A stretch of DNA of 64,000 bases from Carnobacterium_A antarcticum (GCF_042658365.1 NZ_JBHSQC010000004.1), one strand, 5' to 3'; positions 8,480 through 17,563 are shown, counted from the first letter of the stretch. A program made the numbers and translations. Notes: a model not told the origin generated them from the letters alone.

Positions 8480-9361
8480 ATGGTAGAAAGTTTATTAGAC
8501 AGAATGCCGTTAAACAATGGATACACCATACCAGGTCTTGGTTTAGGAACGAGTGGAATGACCGGACGAGAAGCCGAAGATGCGGTTTTTTCAGCCATTA
8601 TGAAAGGGTATCGCTTAATTGACACCGCTTCTCATTACGACAACGAAGAAGATGTCGGAAGAGGAATCAACCGTGCAGTCAGTTCTGGTATCCCGCGAGA
8701 CGAAATATTTGTTATCACCAAGGTTTGGAAAACGGACATGGGTCTGGAGCAAGCAACAGCCTCTTTCGAAGCGAGCTTAGAACGTTTAAATCTTGCTTAT
8801 GTAGACTTGTTCTTGATTCACTGGCCTGATAAAGACGATGAAGTAAACTTAGCTACATGGCGTGCTTTAGAAGAAATTTATGAGTCCGGACGTGCACAAG
8901 CGATCGGTGTTTCCAACTTTAAACGCGGCGACTTGATTCCGCTGTTAAAAGAAGCTAAGGTCAGACCAGCAGTAAACCAATACGAAATTTACCCTGGCCA
9001 TAGTGAACAAGATACCAATGACTATTGTGATAGTGAAAATATTGTATCAATAGGGTACAGTCCCATTAAAAGAGGGAAAATCAGTAAAGAAAATAAACTG
9101 ATGACTTTAGCTAAAAAACACAATAAAACGCCTGAACAAATTGCTTTGCGATGGAGTATTCAACGCGCGGTCATTCCGATTCCTAAATCAAGCGACAAAG
9201 AACACATCGCACAAAATGCTGATGTTTTTGATTTTTTCTTATCGGATGAAGACATGAATTTATTGAACAATTTGGATGCAAACCCGAAAGAAAAAAATCG
9301 TTTAAGAGACAACATGCCAGGAACGATCGAACATAGAAATAAAGGCCACCGAAAATCTTAA
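8480..9361 (+). CDS. Aldo/keto reductase
   Basis: A cytoplasmic NADPH-dependent reductase of 293 residues. The catalytic tetrad is visible in order: Asp and Tyr in LIDTASHYDNE, Lys in ITKVWK, His in FLIHWPD. The NADP-binding end IPIPKSSDKEHI and the GVSNF loop are typical. Members reduce aldehydes and ketones such as 2,5-diketogluconate or methylglyoxal; the substrate is unknown. I take ATG 8480 because AGGAG sits 10 bases upstream; GTG 8471 is too near it. Monocistronic, ended by a strong hairpin. Confidence 0.9.
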   Translation: MVESLLDRMPLNNGYTIPGLGLGTSGMTGREAEDAVFSAIMKGYRLIDTASHYDNEEDVGRGINRAVSSGIPRDEIFVITKVWKTDMGLEQATASFEASLERLNLAYVDLFLIHWPDKDDEVNLATWRALEEIYESGRAQAIGVSNFKRGDLIPLLKEAKVRPAVNQYEIYPGHSEQDTNDYCDSENIVSIGYSPIKRGKISKENKLMTLAKKHNKTPEQIALRWSIQRAVIPIPKSSDKEHIAQNADVFDFFLSDEDMNLLNNLDANPKEKNRLRDNMPGTIEHRNKGHRKS

Positions 9362-9371
9362 TGAACTGTTT

Positions 9372-9404
9372 GACCAACTGACATTTTTCAGTTGGTCTTT
9401 TTTT
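9372..9404 (+). terminator. Intrinsic terminator after the aldo-keto reductase gene
   Basis: GACCAACTGA pairs perfectly with TCAGTTGGTC, followed by seven T. Confidence 0.9.
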
Positions 9405-9450
9405 GGGGTAAAAGCGAGAAGGCAGAGATAAAAGTACGTATATTATTTAA

Positions 9451-9488
9451 ATTTCAACATTTGGCTATCCATATGCAATTGTTGAAAT
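9451..9488. promoter_or_regulatory. Inverted repeat, possible operator
   Basis: ATTTCAACA (9451-9459) and TGTTGAAAT (9480-9488) are perfect inverted 9-mers with a 20-base spacer. There is no T run, so a terminator is unlikely. It lies ahead of a small ORF at 9545 and may be a regulator binding site. Confidence 0.35.
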
Positions 9489-9544
9489 GAAAAATTGATG
9501 AGAAAGTGGTATTCTCTTATTAATAACAAGCGAGGAGTGATGCC

Positions 9545-9667
9545 ATGCAAAACATGCAACAAAGTTTATACTTGAACCACTGCTTATTTTTGGGTGCTCG
9601 GTACTATTTGTCGTCATTAAGCAATTTCTTGGCTTCTGATAAGCAGCTTGTAGCAAGGTATCGCTAA
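9545..9667 (+). CDS. Small ORF, 40 residues, unknown
   Basis: ATG 9545 is preceded by a strong GAGGAGTGA ribosome site with good spacing, which is the main reason to list it. The 40-residue product begins MQNMQQSLYL, has an aromatic and Ser-rich middle (GARYYLSSLSNFL) and a basic end. It has no clear membrane segment and no family I recognise. It is followed by a structured non-coding stretch, so it could also be a leader peptide. Confidence 0.35.
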   Translation: MQNMQQSLYLNHCLFLGARYYLSSLSNFLASDKQLVARYR

Positions 9668-10004
9668 TAGGAACAGGGGATAAAAAAGGTTTTCGAATAA
9701 ACTTTAGAACTTAAATCAAAATGTAAGGCGTACATGTAAGGACAGCGAACTCTCCGTAACAATCAGATTCGCAGAACACCGCTTAGTTTGGCAAGTTTCT
9801 ATTTCTGCTGCTGATTGCTAGTTGTCTTTCGGTACTTAAATAAACTATAAGGAAACAAAAACCACGTTGTACCTTCCTTCTCATCTAGGTTATTGATCGC
9901 CAAACTAACAATAGATGAATAAGCTATTCCTCGCATCAAAAAAAACTCAATACTATAGGCCCTCTACAAGCCGACTGGACACTCCCATGCCAGCGGCTTT
10001 TTTG
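9668..10004 (+). other. Structured non-coding stretch ending in a terminator, unassigned
   Basis: There is no ORF in this gap. TTAGTTTGGC (9784-9793) and GCCAAACTAA (9899-9908) are perfect 10-base complements enclosing about 105 bases. Inside, AAGGAA and TTCCTT flank a further loop. Outside, GCGAA/TTCGC (about 9745-9775) forms a hairpin. The stretch ends in an intrinsic terminator. This could be a small RNA or the long 3' UTR of the 40-residue ORF. I could not match it to tmRNA, RNase P RNA or a T-box; a 6S-like RNA is possible but unproven. Confidence 0.35.
9968..10004 (+). terminator. Intrinsic terminator of the structured stretch
   Basis: AAGCCG-A-CTGG pairs with CCAG-CGGCTT with one bulged A, followed by a T run. 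Confidence 0.75.
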
Positions 10005-10021
10005 TGAGGTATAAAAAAAGA

Positions 10022-10037
10022 TGTGTAAGCGTTTTAT
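10022..10037 (+). promoter_or_regulatory. Weak cre-like site upstream of the Mga-like regulator
   Basis: TGTAAGCGTTTTAT fits the CcpA consensus with two deviations. A TATACT box near 10,067 may be the -10 of the regulator gene, so the site lies upstream of or over the -35 region. Confidence 0.3.
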
Positions 10038-10119
10038 ATAACGTAGCGTTTTTTATCAGTAATGGTATACTAAGAGAAAGGTAGTTGATTGAACGAAGAG
10101 CAGGAGAGGGAGAGAACTC

Positions 10120-11622
10120 ATGATAAATAACTTATTGGATACTTCCAGTGCTAGAAGGCTGCAGTTATTAGAAGTATTAGTGGCTGAGGATGAATGGTGG
10201 ACGATCGAAGAGCTTTCTTATAAACTGAGGTGTTCTGTCGGAACGATCAGAGCTGATATTCAATACTACAACAGTCTATTAAGTGGCGATGCATTTATCG
10301 AAACGTCTAAACAACATGGAATCAAACTTACCACGGTAGATTCGTTTCAAATGGAAAGTGTTTACCGCAAAGTAATGGAAGGATGTCTAAATTTTCAAAT
10401 CATCGATAAGCTATTTGAACTGGACATTCCCAGTATAGAAGATCTTGCGGAATTGCTGTATACAAGTGCTTCTTCGATCATTAGAAGTTTAAAACAAATC
10501 AACGTTTTTTTAGGAGCATATGATCTCGCAATTCAGTCTAAACCTGTGAAAATCATAGGGACTGAAAAACAAATTCGATATTTTTTTAGTATTTTTCTTT
10601 GGGATTATTATTCTGCTTCTTTTGATGAATTTCATCACCACTTGTTAGATACCGCCCAAACTTACATCGAGTTACTGCCCAAAAATGTCAATACTCCTAA
10701 TTTCTCCGAAATTGCTCAAGGTAAAGTCGCTTTATGGCTCGTTATCTGTTTAGAAAGAATTGAGCAAGGTTACTTTATAGACCATGAATACGAGATATTT
10801 CCTTTTAAAGTATCAAAAAAAGAACCGTTATTTGATTTGTTGCAAAAAGACCTTTCTTTTACTATTCCTTTGGAAGACCAAAACTTTATGACCTATCTTT
10901 ATCAGAATAAAGATGGTCCGCTAGACAAAACTTATCTAGCTGAAAATTCAAGAGTAGTTGGTCTATTCCAGGAAATCTTAGCTTTTATTGAAGCACTCAA
11001 AAAACAAACAGGTTATACTTTAGAAAATCAGTCTTGTTTTATTACCAATTTGATCCGCCATTATTTTTATAGAAGTTTATTTAAAGGACCAGGACATATT
11101 TTAATTGATCGAGTTGAAAGAAACGGTAAAGCCTTAGAAAGAAATTTTGATAAATTTACAAAAGCAGTCCGAGAAACTTTAGCAGCTAGCCCATCTAACA
11201 ACTGGGTGGAAAAAATGCGTGAAAATGAAAACGACTTAATCTTTACGCTGATCACTTTTTGGACAGGATTGACGCAGCAAGTTGCACAAGAAAAAGAAAA
11301 AGTCCAAGTCGTTGTGGTTTCTCAATACGGTTTGCAGCACGAATTGTTTTTGGCCGATATGCTGAGAATCCGCTTTTCTTTAGAATTAAAGTGCTATACC
11401 CTTTCAGAACAAAAACATTTAGGCGAAAATATTCAACTTATGCTGACAGATTGTCAAATTGAATTGATGAAACAATGGGTGGATCCTGCGGTAAAAGTTT
11501 TAAGCATCGAATCTATTCCTAGTAACCGAAATTGGAAAAAAATTCGACAAGTGATCAACGAAATCCAACTAAATGGGTTTCAAATCGCTCAATCACCAAA
11601 TTTATCCTTAAAGAACAACTAA
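10120..11622 (+). CDS. Mga/AtxA-type transcriptional regulator
   Basis: A 500-residue cytoplasmic regulator. Residues ~10-65 form a DeoR-like winged helix (WWTIEELSYKLRCSVGTIRADIQYY). A second HTH of the Mga type follows at ~110-160 (SIEDLAELLYTSASSIIRSLKQIN). The long helical middle resembles the PRD-like region of Mga/AtxA proteins, and the end could be a degenerate EIIB-like domain (VQVVVVSQYG). In streptococci and bacilli such proteins control virulence or sugar-linked genes and may be phosphorylated by the PTS. The target is unknown; the next gene, a Gfo/Idh oxidoreductase, is in the same direction 149 bases downstream. Ribosome site GGAGAGGGAGAG. Confidence 0.75.
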   Translation: MINNLLDTSSARRLQLLEVLVAEDEWWTIEELSYKLRCSVGTIRADIQYYNSLLSGDAFIETSKQHGIKLTTVDSFQMESVYRKVMEGCLNFQIIDKLFELDIPSIEDLAELLYTSASSIIRSLKQINVFLGAYDLAIQSKPVKIIGTEKQIRYFFSIFLWDYYSASFDEFHHHLLDTAQTYIELLPKNVNTPNFSEIAQGKVALWLVICLERIEQGYFIDHEYEIFPFKVSKKEPLFDLLQKDLSFTIPLEDQNFMTYLYQNKDGPLDKTYLAENSRVVGLFQEILAFIEALKKQTGYTLENQSCFITNLIRHYFYRSLFKGPGHILIDRVERNGKALERNFDKFTKAVRETLAASPSNNWVEKMRENENDLIFTLITFWTGLTQQVAQEKEKVQVVVVSQYGLQHELFLADMLRIRFSLELKCYTLSEQKHLGENIQLMLTDCQIELMKQWVDPAVKVLSIESIPSNRNWKKIRQVINEIQLNGFQIAQSPNLSLKNN

Positions 11623-11771
11623 TTTTTCAAAATAAAGACACTTTCTTTTCAGGCTTGCAAAAGTTTGTTATGATAGAGATGAAAAAAGCGGTTTCTATCT
11701 TTTGTAAACAGAGGATAAGAGCGGCAGTTTTTAAAAACCTATAGATGATGAATCTAGGCGGAGGGATTAGT

Positions 11772-12776
11772 ATGGTATTACGTTTAGGAATTATTGGAAC
11801 AAACTGGATTACCAATCAATTTGTGGATGCAGCAGTTGAAACAGGTGAGTATGAAATGGTAGGAGTCTATTCACGAACAGTGGATAAAGCTAAGTCATTT
11901 GGAGAACCATATGGCGCGACTGTTTTTGAAACAGATTTGGAAACCTACGCTCAACATCCTGAATTAGATGTGATCTACGTAGCTTCACCGAATAGCCTAC
12001 ACTTTGAACAAGCATTGACCTTAATGAAAGCCGGCAAACACGTCATTGTTGAAAAGCCAATGTTTTCGAATCCGAAAGAATGGGAAACAGCAGTGAAAAT
12101 CGCTAAAGACAACAATGTGTTTTTATTTGAAGCTGCCCGTCATATTCATGAAGAAAACTTTAATATTGTAAAAGAAGAAATAAAAAATATTGAAAACTTA
12201 CAAGGCGCTAACTTTACGTATATGAAATATTCTTCGCGTTACAGCCAAGTATTAGCAGGCCACGAGCCGAACATCTTCTCTTTGAAGTTTTCTGGCGGAG
12301 CATTATCAGATTTAGGCGTTTACCCTATTTACGCCGCGCTTTCATGGTTTGGCGTACCAAAATCAAGCCACTACTTCTGCACGAAAATTGCTACCGGAGT
12401 GGACGGCAAAGGAACGGTTATCTTGCGTTACGATACCTTCGATGTGACGATCAATACAGGGAAAATCGCTAATTCGTATTTGCCTTCTGAAATCTATGGG
12501 TTAAACAAAACCCTTTCCATGGACAGCGTCAGCGGAATAACGACCGTTGAAATCATTGACCGCAAAACAGATCTAAAAGAAAACATTGCTCAAACCAGTG
12601 TTGCTAATCCAATGATCGAAGAAGTTCTAGCTTTTGCTCATGTATTGAATCATCCAACAGATGAAGAGGCATTAAAAAATTATCAAGAATGGCAAGAACT
12701 AAGCGGACAAGTGAACCAAATTTTAATGGATTTACGTAAAGATGCCGATATTGTATTTGAAGCCGACAATCGTTAA
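11772..12776 (+). CDS. Gfo/Idh/MocA family oxidoreductase
   Basis: A 334-residue NAD(P)-dependent dehydrogenase. It has an N-terminal Rossmann fold (LGIIGTNWITNQF), the EKP catalytic motif in HVIVEKPMFS and a C-terminal alpha/beta domain with SGGALSDLGVYPIY. This is the GFO_IDH_MocA architecture that oxidises sugars, inositols or dihydrodiols; the substrate is unknown. ATG 11772 is preferred because GGAGGGATT lies upstream; ATG 11745 lacks a site. It is followed by a strong terminator. Confidence 0.88.
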   Translation: MVLRLGIIGTNWITNQFVDAAVETGEYEMVGVYSRTVDKAKSFGEPYGATVFETDLETYAQHPELDVIYVASPNSLHFEQALTLMKAGKHVIVEKPMFSNPKEWETAVKIAKDNNVFLFEAARHIHEENFNIVKEEIKNIENLQGANFTYMKYSSRYSQVLAGHEPNIFSLKFSGGALSDLGVYPIYAALSWFGVPKSSHYFCTKIATGVDGKGTVILRYDTFDVTINTGKIANSYLPSEIYGLNKTLSMDSVSGITTVEIIDRKTDLKENIAQTSVANPMIEEVLAFAHVLNHPTDEEALKNYQEWQELSGQVNQILMDLRKDADIVFEADNR

Positions 12777-12790
12777 AGATTCGCTAAAAA

Positions 12791-12833
12791 AAAAGTAAGG
12801 CAAAAATGACGAAATCATTTTTGCCTTACTTTT
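12791..12833. terminator. Strong intrinsic terminator
   Basis: A perfect 19-bp stem (12791-12809 with 12815-12833) around a CGAAA loop, with A and T tracts on the two sides. The remaining gap to 13248 shows only a probable helicase promoter, a hairpin pair around AAAATTTTCG/CGAAAATTT near 12985-13005 and no coding potential. Confidence 0.92.
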
Positions 12834-13170
12834 TTGTTTGGAACAGCTTTTTTGGGTCGATAGTGGACGGGTTACAGTGTTAGTGTTAAATAGAGCCTAC
12901 CTATCTAACAACTAAGCCGAGAAACACTTACTGATTAGCCATTAAAATGAATTTGCGTGACCAAGTTAGTTGTTGGTTGTTCGGAAAATTTTCGAAACCG
13001 AAAATTTCACTGCCTATAGTTGAATAGAAAAAATGAGAGGAACTGGATATAGTATTTAGTAGGATAGGAAAAATAACCCTTACTATAAGGATTAGGAATA
13101 AAAAGGAATCCTCTCTTCTTATTCCCTTTACTGAAAATAGTTTAACGCTAACAACTTTTTCAAGAACCTT

Positions 13171-13197
13171 TTGATTTAAGTCTTTTTTTGGTATGAT
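13171..13197 (+). promoter_or_regulatory. Putative promoter of the DEAD-box helicase gene
   Basis: TTGATT (13171-13176) and TATGAT (13192-13197) with a 15-base spacer, or 16 if the -35 is read one base earlier. It lies 51 bases ahead of the start codon. Confidence 0.5.
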
Positions 13198-13248
13198 AGT
13201 CAATGACGAGATGATTATTAGAGGCACGAAGAAACGAGGAACGCATAA

Positions 13249-14559
13249 ATGAATGACAAAATAGCACCTGCATTACAACAGTATTGGAAAGAATTGGACT
13301 ATACGACACCATCTGCCATTCAAAATAAAGTATATGAACCTATGAAAGCTGGAAAAGACGTCGTTGGGATTTCACCAACTGGAACAGGGAAAACAGTAGC
13401 CTATACGCTGCCAGCTTTAGAACAAGTGGAGCCAAAAGGCGGCGTACAAGTTCTCATTTTAGCTCCTTCACAAGAATTAGCTGTGCAAGTTGCAGCCGTT
13501 GTTCAAGAATGGAGCAAACAACTGGGTCTATCTGTCCAAACATTGATTGGCGGAGCGAATAAAGTTCGCCAAATTGAAAAGTTAAAAGAAAAACCGGAAG
13601 TAATCGTTGGTACACCTGGTCGGATTCTTGAAATTGCAGAAACAAAAAAATTGAAACTGCATCAAGTCAAGACGGTTATTCTAGATGAAGCGGATCAATT
13701 GCTGCAACAAGATCAATTGAGTACTGTCCGCAATGTAATTGGGAAATTGCCGGGTGATCGCCAAATGGCTTTCTTTTCAGCAACCAGCAATGAGTTGATG
13801 GAAGACTTGCCTAAATGGTTCAATGTTGACCCAGAGTGGATCGATGCTACTGAAGAAGACGAATCTAAAGGCGAAGTGCTGCATGCATATATTGAAACAC
13901 CGACCCGTAAACGGGTAGAGATTTTACGCCGCTTAACACATATGGAAGGATTCAGTGGGCTGGTATTCGTAAACAACGTAGCTAATTTAACCTTGGCTTT
14001 TGAAAAATTACAATACGAAGGAATCTCGGTCACTGTTTTGCATTCTGAAAAATACAAAACAGAACGTCAGCATGCGCTGCAGCAGTTTCGTGACGGCAAA
14101 GTTAAATTATTGTTGACGACAGATGTCGCTTCACGTGGTTTAGACATTCGCGGGTTGCCTTACGTTATTCAATACGATTTGCCGTTAAATAAAGAAAGTT
14201 ACATTCACCGTTCTGGACGTACTGCGCGTATGGGACAGTCTGGAACTGTTTTGACCTTAGTGAATGGCCGTGAATTGCGAGAATTCAAAAAAATCATTTC
14301 GCCGTTGGAACTGCCGTTAACGCCATTGTATCTTTATGGTGGAGAACTGGTTTTGGAACGTCCGGAAAGCGAAGAAACAGAAGGTACTAGCCCTGATAGT
14401 AAAGCAAAAACAAAAACGAAACCGAAAACAAAGGAAAAGTCAAAAACAGAGCCGCTGAAAAAACCAGCAGCCGAATCAGCTGAACCTATTAAGAAAAAGA
14501 AAAAAGGGCGTAAAAAAATAGATAAAAATAAAGGCGCTCGTAAAAAGAACAAGCTATAA
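13249..14559 (+). CDS. DEAD-box RNA helicase, YfmL-like
   Basis: A 436-residue ATP-dependent RNA helicase. Motifs in order: Q motif (PSAIQNKV), Walker A SPTGTGKT, IGGAN, VGTPGR, LDEADQLL, FFSATS, then the C-terminal RecA domain with VTVLHSEK, TTDVASRGLD and YIHRSGRTARMG. Short SPTGTGKT-type helicases ending in an ALYAGG-like segment (here LYLYGGEL) match B. subtilis YfmL, linked to 50S ribosome assembly and cold growth. Unlike that protein, which stops there, this one has an extra tail of ~75 residues with a very basic Lys/Arg-rich end, likely for RNA binding. Ribosome site GAGGAA. Confidence 0.88.
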   Translation: MNDKIAPALQQYWKELDYTTPSAIQNKVYEPMKAGKDVVGISPTGTGKTVAYTLPALEQVEPKGGVQVLILAPSQELAVQVAAVVQEWSKQLGLSVQTLIGGANKVRQIEKLKEKPEVIVGTPGRILEIAETKKLKLHQVKTVILDEADQLLQQDQLSTVRNVIGKLPGDRQMAFFSATSNELMEDLPKWFNVDPEWIDATEEDESKGEVLHAYIETPTRKRVEILRRLTHMEGFSGLVFVNNVANLTLAFEKLQYEGISVTVLHSEKYKTERQHALQQFRDGKVKLLLTTDVASRGLDIRGLPYVIQYDLPLNKESYIHRSGRTARMGQSGTVLTLVNGRELREFKKIISPLELPLTPLYLYGGELVLERPESEETEGTSPDSKAKTKTKPKTKEKSKTEPLKKPAAESAEPIKKKKKGRKKIDKNKGARKKNKL

Positions 14560-14598
14560 ACAATAAAACTTACAGATGCTTCATAACTAAACAGCAAT

Positions 14599-14627
14599 AA
14601 AAATGGCGGATTTTTTCCGCTATTTTT
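14599..14627 (+). terminator. Intrinsic terminator after the helicase gene
   Basis: AAAAATGGCGGA pairs with TCCGCTATTTTT (one mismatch) across a T-rich loop. Confidence 0.75.
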
Positions 14628-14667
14628 GAATAAATGAAAGTATCCGTTTTCAACAAGGAGGAGTAGG

Positions 14668-17358
14668 ATGCTGTCTCGTAAAAAAGATATTTTAACGTAT
14701 ATAGAAAACCATTCAGAAAAACTATCGGCTCAAGATATAGCAGATGCACTAGAATTGGATCGTGCAAATGTCAGCCGCTATTTAAACGAATTGTATAAAG
14801 AAGACCAAATTGAAAAAATAAAAGGACGTCCGGTGTTGTATCGAAGCAAAGCACACAAACATCCTTTACCGCTTGAAGGAAAAAACGGCAAAGCTTTTGG
14901 ACAGTTGATTGGACACGATGCCTCTTTAAAAGTCATGATCCAACAAGCCAAAGCTGCCGTATTATACCCGCCGCGAGGGCTGCACACCATTATTTTTGGA
15001 AAAACTGGGACTGGGAAATCCTTATTTGCTGAGTGCATGTATCAATTTGCCTTGGAATCGCAAGCTTTATCAGCTGATGCGCCTTTTGTATCGTTTAACT
15101 GTGCAGATTATGCTCAAAACCCGCAATTGTTATTTGGTCATATTTTTGGAGTCAAAAAAGGATCATATACAGGAGCAACGGAAGATCGGGCTGGATTGAT
15201 TCATCAAGCAGACGGAGGAATATTGTTTCTTGATGAAATCCATCGTCTGCCGCCGGAAGGGCAAGAAATGTTGTTTACGTTTATCGATAAAGGCGTTTAC
15301 CGGCCTTTAGGCGAAAGCAATGAAACCCATACCGCTAGTGTTCAAATCATAGGAGCGACGACTGAAAGTTCTGAAGTTTTATTGGCAACGTTTAACCGTC
15401 GGATTCCGATGACCATCACTTTGCCGCCTTTATCCGAGCGAACGATTGAAGAACGCTACGAGTTGGTGGAAACGTTCTTGCACCAAGAGGCGCAACGCTT
15501 GAATCAAAAAATCGTAGCCGAACGCGAAGTGCTGCTAGCTTTCATGCTGTATCCGGCAGAAGCCAATATTGGGCAAGTCCAACGTGATTTGAAACTGGTT
15601 TGCGCGAAAGCTTTTTTACATTACCGCACACATGAAACCGATCATTTAAGCATTACTCAACAAGATTTGCCGCTAGTCGTTCAAAAAGGGCTGTTGTTAG
15701 TCAAGGAAGCACCCGAACGTTTGGAACGATTAGTTGATCGGCATAAAAGCCATTTTACTTATGTCCCAACCAGCCAAAAAACGTCAATTAATCAAGATCC
15801 GGTCTCAGATATGAGTGTTTACAATGCGATTGAAGAACGAGTGGACGAAGCCTTAGAAAAAGGAATGTTGGAAGACGTTGACTTAGAAGGCTTTATCCAA
15901 AACAATATGACACAATACTTCAGTGAATACGTGGAGCAATTATCATTATCGGATATTCACCAAGAGTTGATTCCAGCTGACATCCGCACTTTGACCGATA
16001 TTTTATACGATTTTGCAGCAGAGCGGTTGGAGCGAACCTACCATACCAAATCACGATTCGCCTTTGCATTGCATTTGCAAAGTACGTTTGAACGCATCAA
16101 AGAAGGACGTCCGATCGTTCATCCAGATTTAAATGGGGTTCGTAAAAACTATTCTAAAGAATTTCAAGTTGCTATTGATTTATCCGCTATTATTGAAGAA
16201 CGCCTGGCAATTGAGATTCCTTTTGACGAAATCGGCTTTATTACCATGTTTTTGACATTGGATGTCGAAGAACCGACGCAGCCCCTTACTCAACAAGTTG
16301 GTGTGATGGTCTTGATGCATGGCAGATCAACAGCCAGCAGTATGTTGGAAACGGTGCAAGAGTTGCTGGATACAACAGTGGGCGTAGCTTTGAACATGCC
16401 GTTAACCATGAAAGTCAATGAGATGTATGAAAGAGTACGCCAAACCATTGCGGTTGATCAAGAAAGCTATGAACAAGGACTGCTGGTTTTGACCGATATG
16501 GGGTCTTTGAACGCCTTTGGAGATATGCTTGCTGAAGAACTAGGTCTAACCGTTCGGACGCTCTCAATGGTCAGTACGCCGGTTGTGTTGGAAGCCGTTC
16601 GAATGGCCAGCGTCGGAAGATCGCTAGAAGACATTTATCAAAGCTGCCAAATGACGATTGGAAACAGCGCTCCTAAAAGTTCGCCTATAGTTCCCGATAA
16701 ACCTCAAGCGATCGTAGTCGCTTGTTTTACCGGAGAAGGGGTCGCCAAAAAATTAGAAAAACGATTAGCTTCTGTTATCGATTCAGAGACCGCAGAAATT
16801 ATTCCGCTGCAATTTTTACAGGCCGAAGATTTTAAAAAGCGCATCGATCAATTGAGCAAACAGTACAGCATTAAAGCCATTATCGGAACGGTGCCCATAG
16901 AGCATCAAAACATTCCTTACTTTTCAGCTTATGATGCCTTTGATGATGAGAAAATGGATTTGATCAAAAAACATTTAGAAGAAGAAATCCCTATTGAACA
17001 AATAAGCCAATCGTTAACAGGTACGTTAAAACAAGTGGGTTCGGTGAAAGACTTGATTTTGCGTCTGCAAAAGATACTCCAACAATTGGAAATTGAATTG
17101 AGCGTGGGAATACCTGCTGGTGTGAAAACCGGAATGGTGTTGCATCTGGCTTTTTTATGCGAAAGCTTAAAAACAAATGCGTATTCGCGTTCGTTTCCTA
17201 ATTCAGAAGCTTATGAAAAACAACACCGGTTGGAATTGAATGCCGTTGAAACCGTGCTGATGCCGTTAGAAAAGCACTATAACATAAGCATTCCTAAAGA
17301 CGAACTGGCTTATATTGTCCAAATGATCGTAGAAAATCAGCTAAAACTAAAATCTTGA
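14668..17358 (+). CDS. LevR/ManR-type sigma-54 activator with PRD and PTS domains
   Basis: An 896-residue enhancer-binding regulator. It has an N-terminal winged helix (SAQDIADALELDRANVSRYL, ~20-40), an AAA+ domain with Walker A GKTGTGKS (111-118), a sigma-54 contact loop written GSYTGA (165-170; usually GAFTGA) and Walker B GGILFLDE (183-190). PRD1 follows (~430-540), then an EIIA-Man-like domain starting VGVMVLMHGR, an EIIB-like domain and a C-terminal PRD2. Such proteins drive RpoN-dependent PTS operons and are tuned by phosphorylation from HPr and EIIB. The PTS EIIB/EIIA operon directly downstream has a -24/-12 promoter and is the obvious target. Ribosome site AAGGAGGAG. Confidence 0.95.
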   Translation: MLSRKKDILTYIENHSEKLSAQDIADALELDRANVSRYLNELYKEDQIEKIKGRPVLYRSKAHKHPLPLEGKNGKAFGQLIGHDASLKVMIQQAKAAVLYPPRGLHTIIFGKTGTGKSLFAECMYQFALESQALSADAPFVSFNCADYAQNPQLLFGHIFGVKKGSYTGATEDRAGLIHQADGGILFLDEIHRLPPEGQEMLFTFIDKGVYRPLGESNETHTASVQIIGATTESSEVLLATFNRRIPMTITLPPLSERTIEERYELVETFLHQEAQRLNQKIVAEREVLLAFMLYPAEANIGQVQRDLKLVCAKAFLHYRTHETDHLSITQQDLPLVVQKGLLLVKEAPERLERLVDRHKSHFTYVPTSQKTSINQDPVSDMSVYNAIEERVDEALEKGMLEDVDLEGFIQNNMTQYFSEYVEQLSLSDIHQELIPADIRTLTDILYDFAAERLERTYHTKSRFAFALHLQSTFERIKEGRPIVHPDLNGVRKNYSKEFQVAIDLSAIIEERLAIEIPFDEIGFITMFLTLDVEEPTQPLTQQVGVMVLMHGRSTASSMLETVQELLDTTVGVALNMPLTMKVNEMYERVRQTIAVDQESYEQGLLVLTDMGSLNAFGDMLAEELGLTVRTLSMVSTPVVLEAVRMASVGRSLEDIYQSCQMTIGNSAPKSSPIVPDKPQAIVVACFTGEGVAKKLEKRLASVIDSETAEIIPLQFLQAEDFKKRIDQLSKQYSIKAIIGTVPIEHQNIPYFSAYDAFDDEKMDLIKKHLEEEIPIEQISQSLTGTLKQVGSVKDLILRLQKILQQLEIELSVGIPAGVKTGMVLHLAFLCESLKTNAYSRSFPNSEAYEKQHRLELNAVETVLMPLEKHYNISIPKDELAYIVQMIVENQLKLKS

Positions 17359-17362
17359 ATTT

Positions 17363-17394
17363 AAAAGCAGCTGCCCTTAAAAGCAGTTGCTTTT
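17363..17394 (+). terminator. Intrinsic terminator after the LevR-type gene
   Basis: AAGCAGCTGC pairs with GCAGTTGCTT (one G-T pair), followed by six T. Confidence 0.85.
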
Positions 17395-17402
17395 TTAGTT
17401 GT

Positions 17403-17448
17403 TTTACACAGATAAACGTAGTGTGTAACTTTTTAAGTTAGTGTGTAA
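17403..17448 (+). promoter_or_regulatory. Putative upstream activating sequence for the LevR-type activator
   Basis: TAGTGTGTAA occurs twice (17419-17428 and 17439-17448), exactly 20 bases or about two helical turns apart. An inverted half, TTTACACA, lies at 17403-17410. The cluster sits roughly 75-120 bases upstream of the expected transcription start, the usual place for an enhancer. Confidence 0.7.
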
Positions 17449-17462
17449 ATCATTTGGACAGA

Positions 17463-17477
17463 TAGAAAGCGTTAACA
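17463..17477 (+). promoter_or_regulatory. cre-like site (CcpA) in the PTS operon promoter
   Basis: The 15-mer AGAAAGCGTTAACA with its preceding T fits the catabolite-responsive consensus at all but one position. It lies between the activator repeats and the -24/-12 promoter, so CcpA binding could block enhancer contact. Confidence 0.55.
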
Positions 17478-17502
17478 GACAACGTTTTCATTAAATTGAA
17501 AG

Positions 17503-17520
17503 TTGGCACGGAACTTGCAT
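17503..17520 (+). promoter_or_regulatory. Sigma-54 (-24/-12) promoter
   Basis: TGGCACG-GAAC-TTGCA matches the RpoN consensus TGGCACG-N4-TTGCW exactly. It lies about 45 bases ahead of the EIIB start and directly downstream of a sigma-54 activator gene. Confidence 0.93.
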
Positions 17521-17563
17521 TATATAAAGTGTAGCAACAAATAAACTAGATGGAGTGATTATA

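Noticed and set aside
9840..9900. T-box-like sequence (ACCACG followed by CCTTCC)
   Set aside because: No T-box core or specifier loop is visible and the downstream gene is an Mga-like regulator, not a tRNA synthetase or amino-acid gene. The CCTTCC pairs better with the local AAGGAA.
14668..17358. BglG/MtlR-type antiterminator or PRD activator without sigma-54
   Set aside because: A complete AAA+ domain with a GSYTGA loop and a perfect -24/-12 promoter downstream identify the LevR type.
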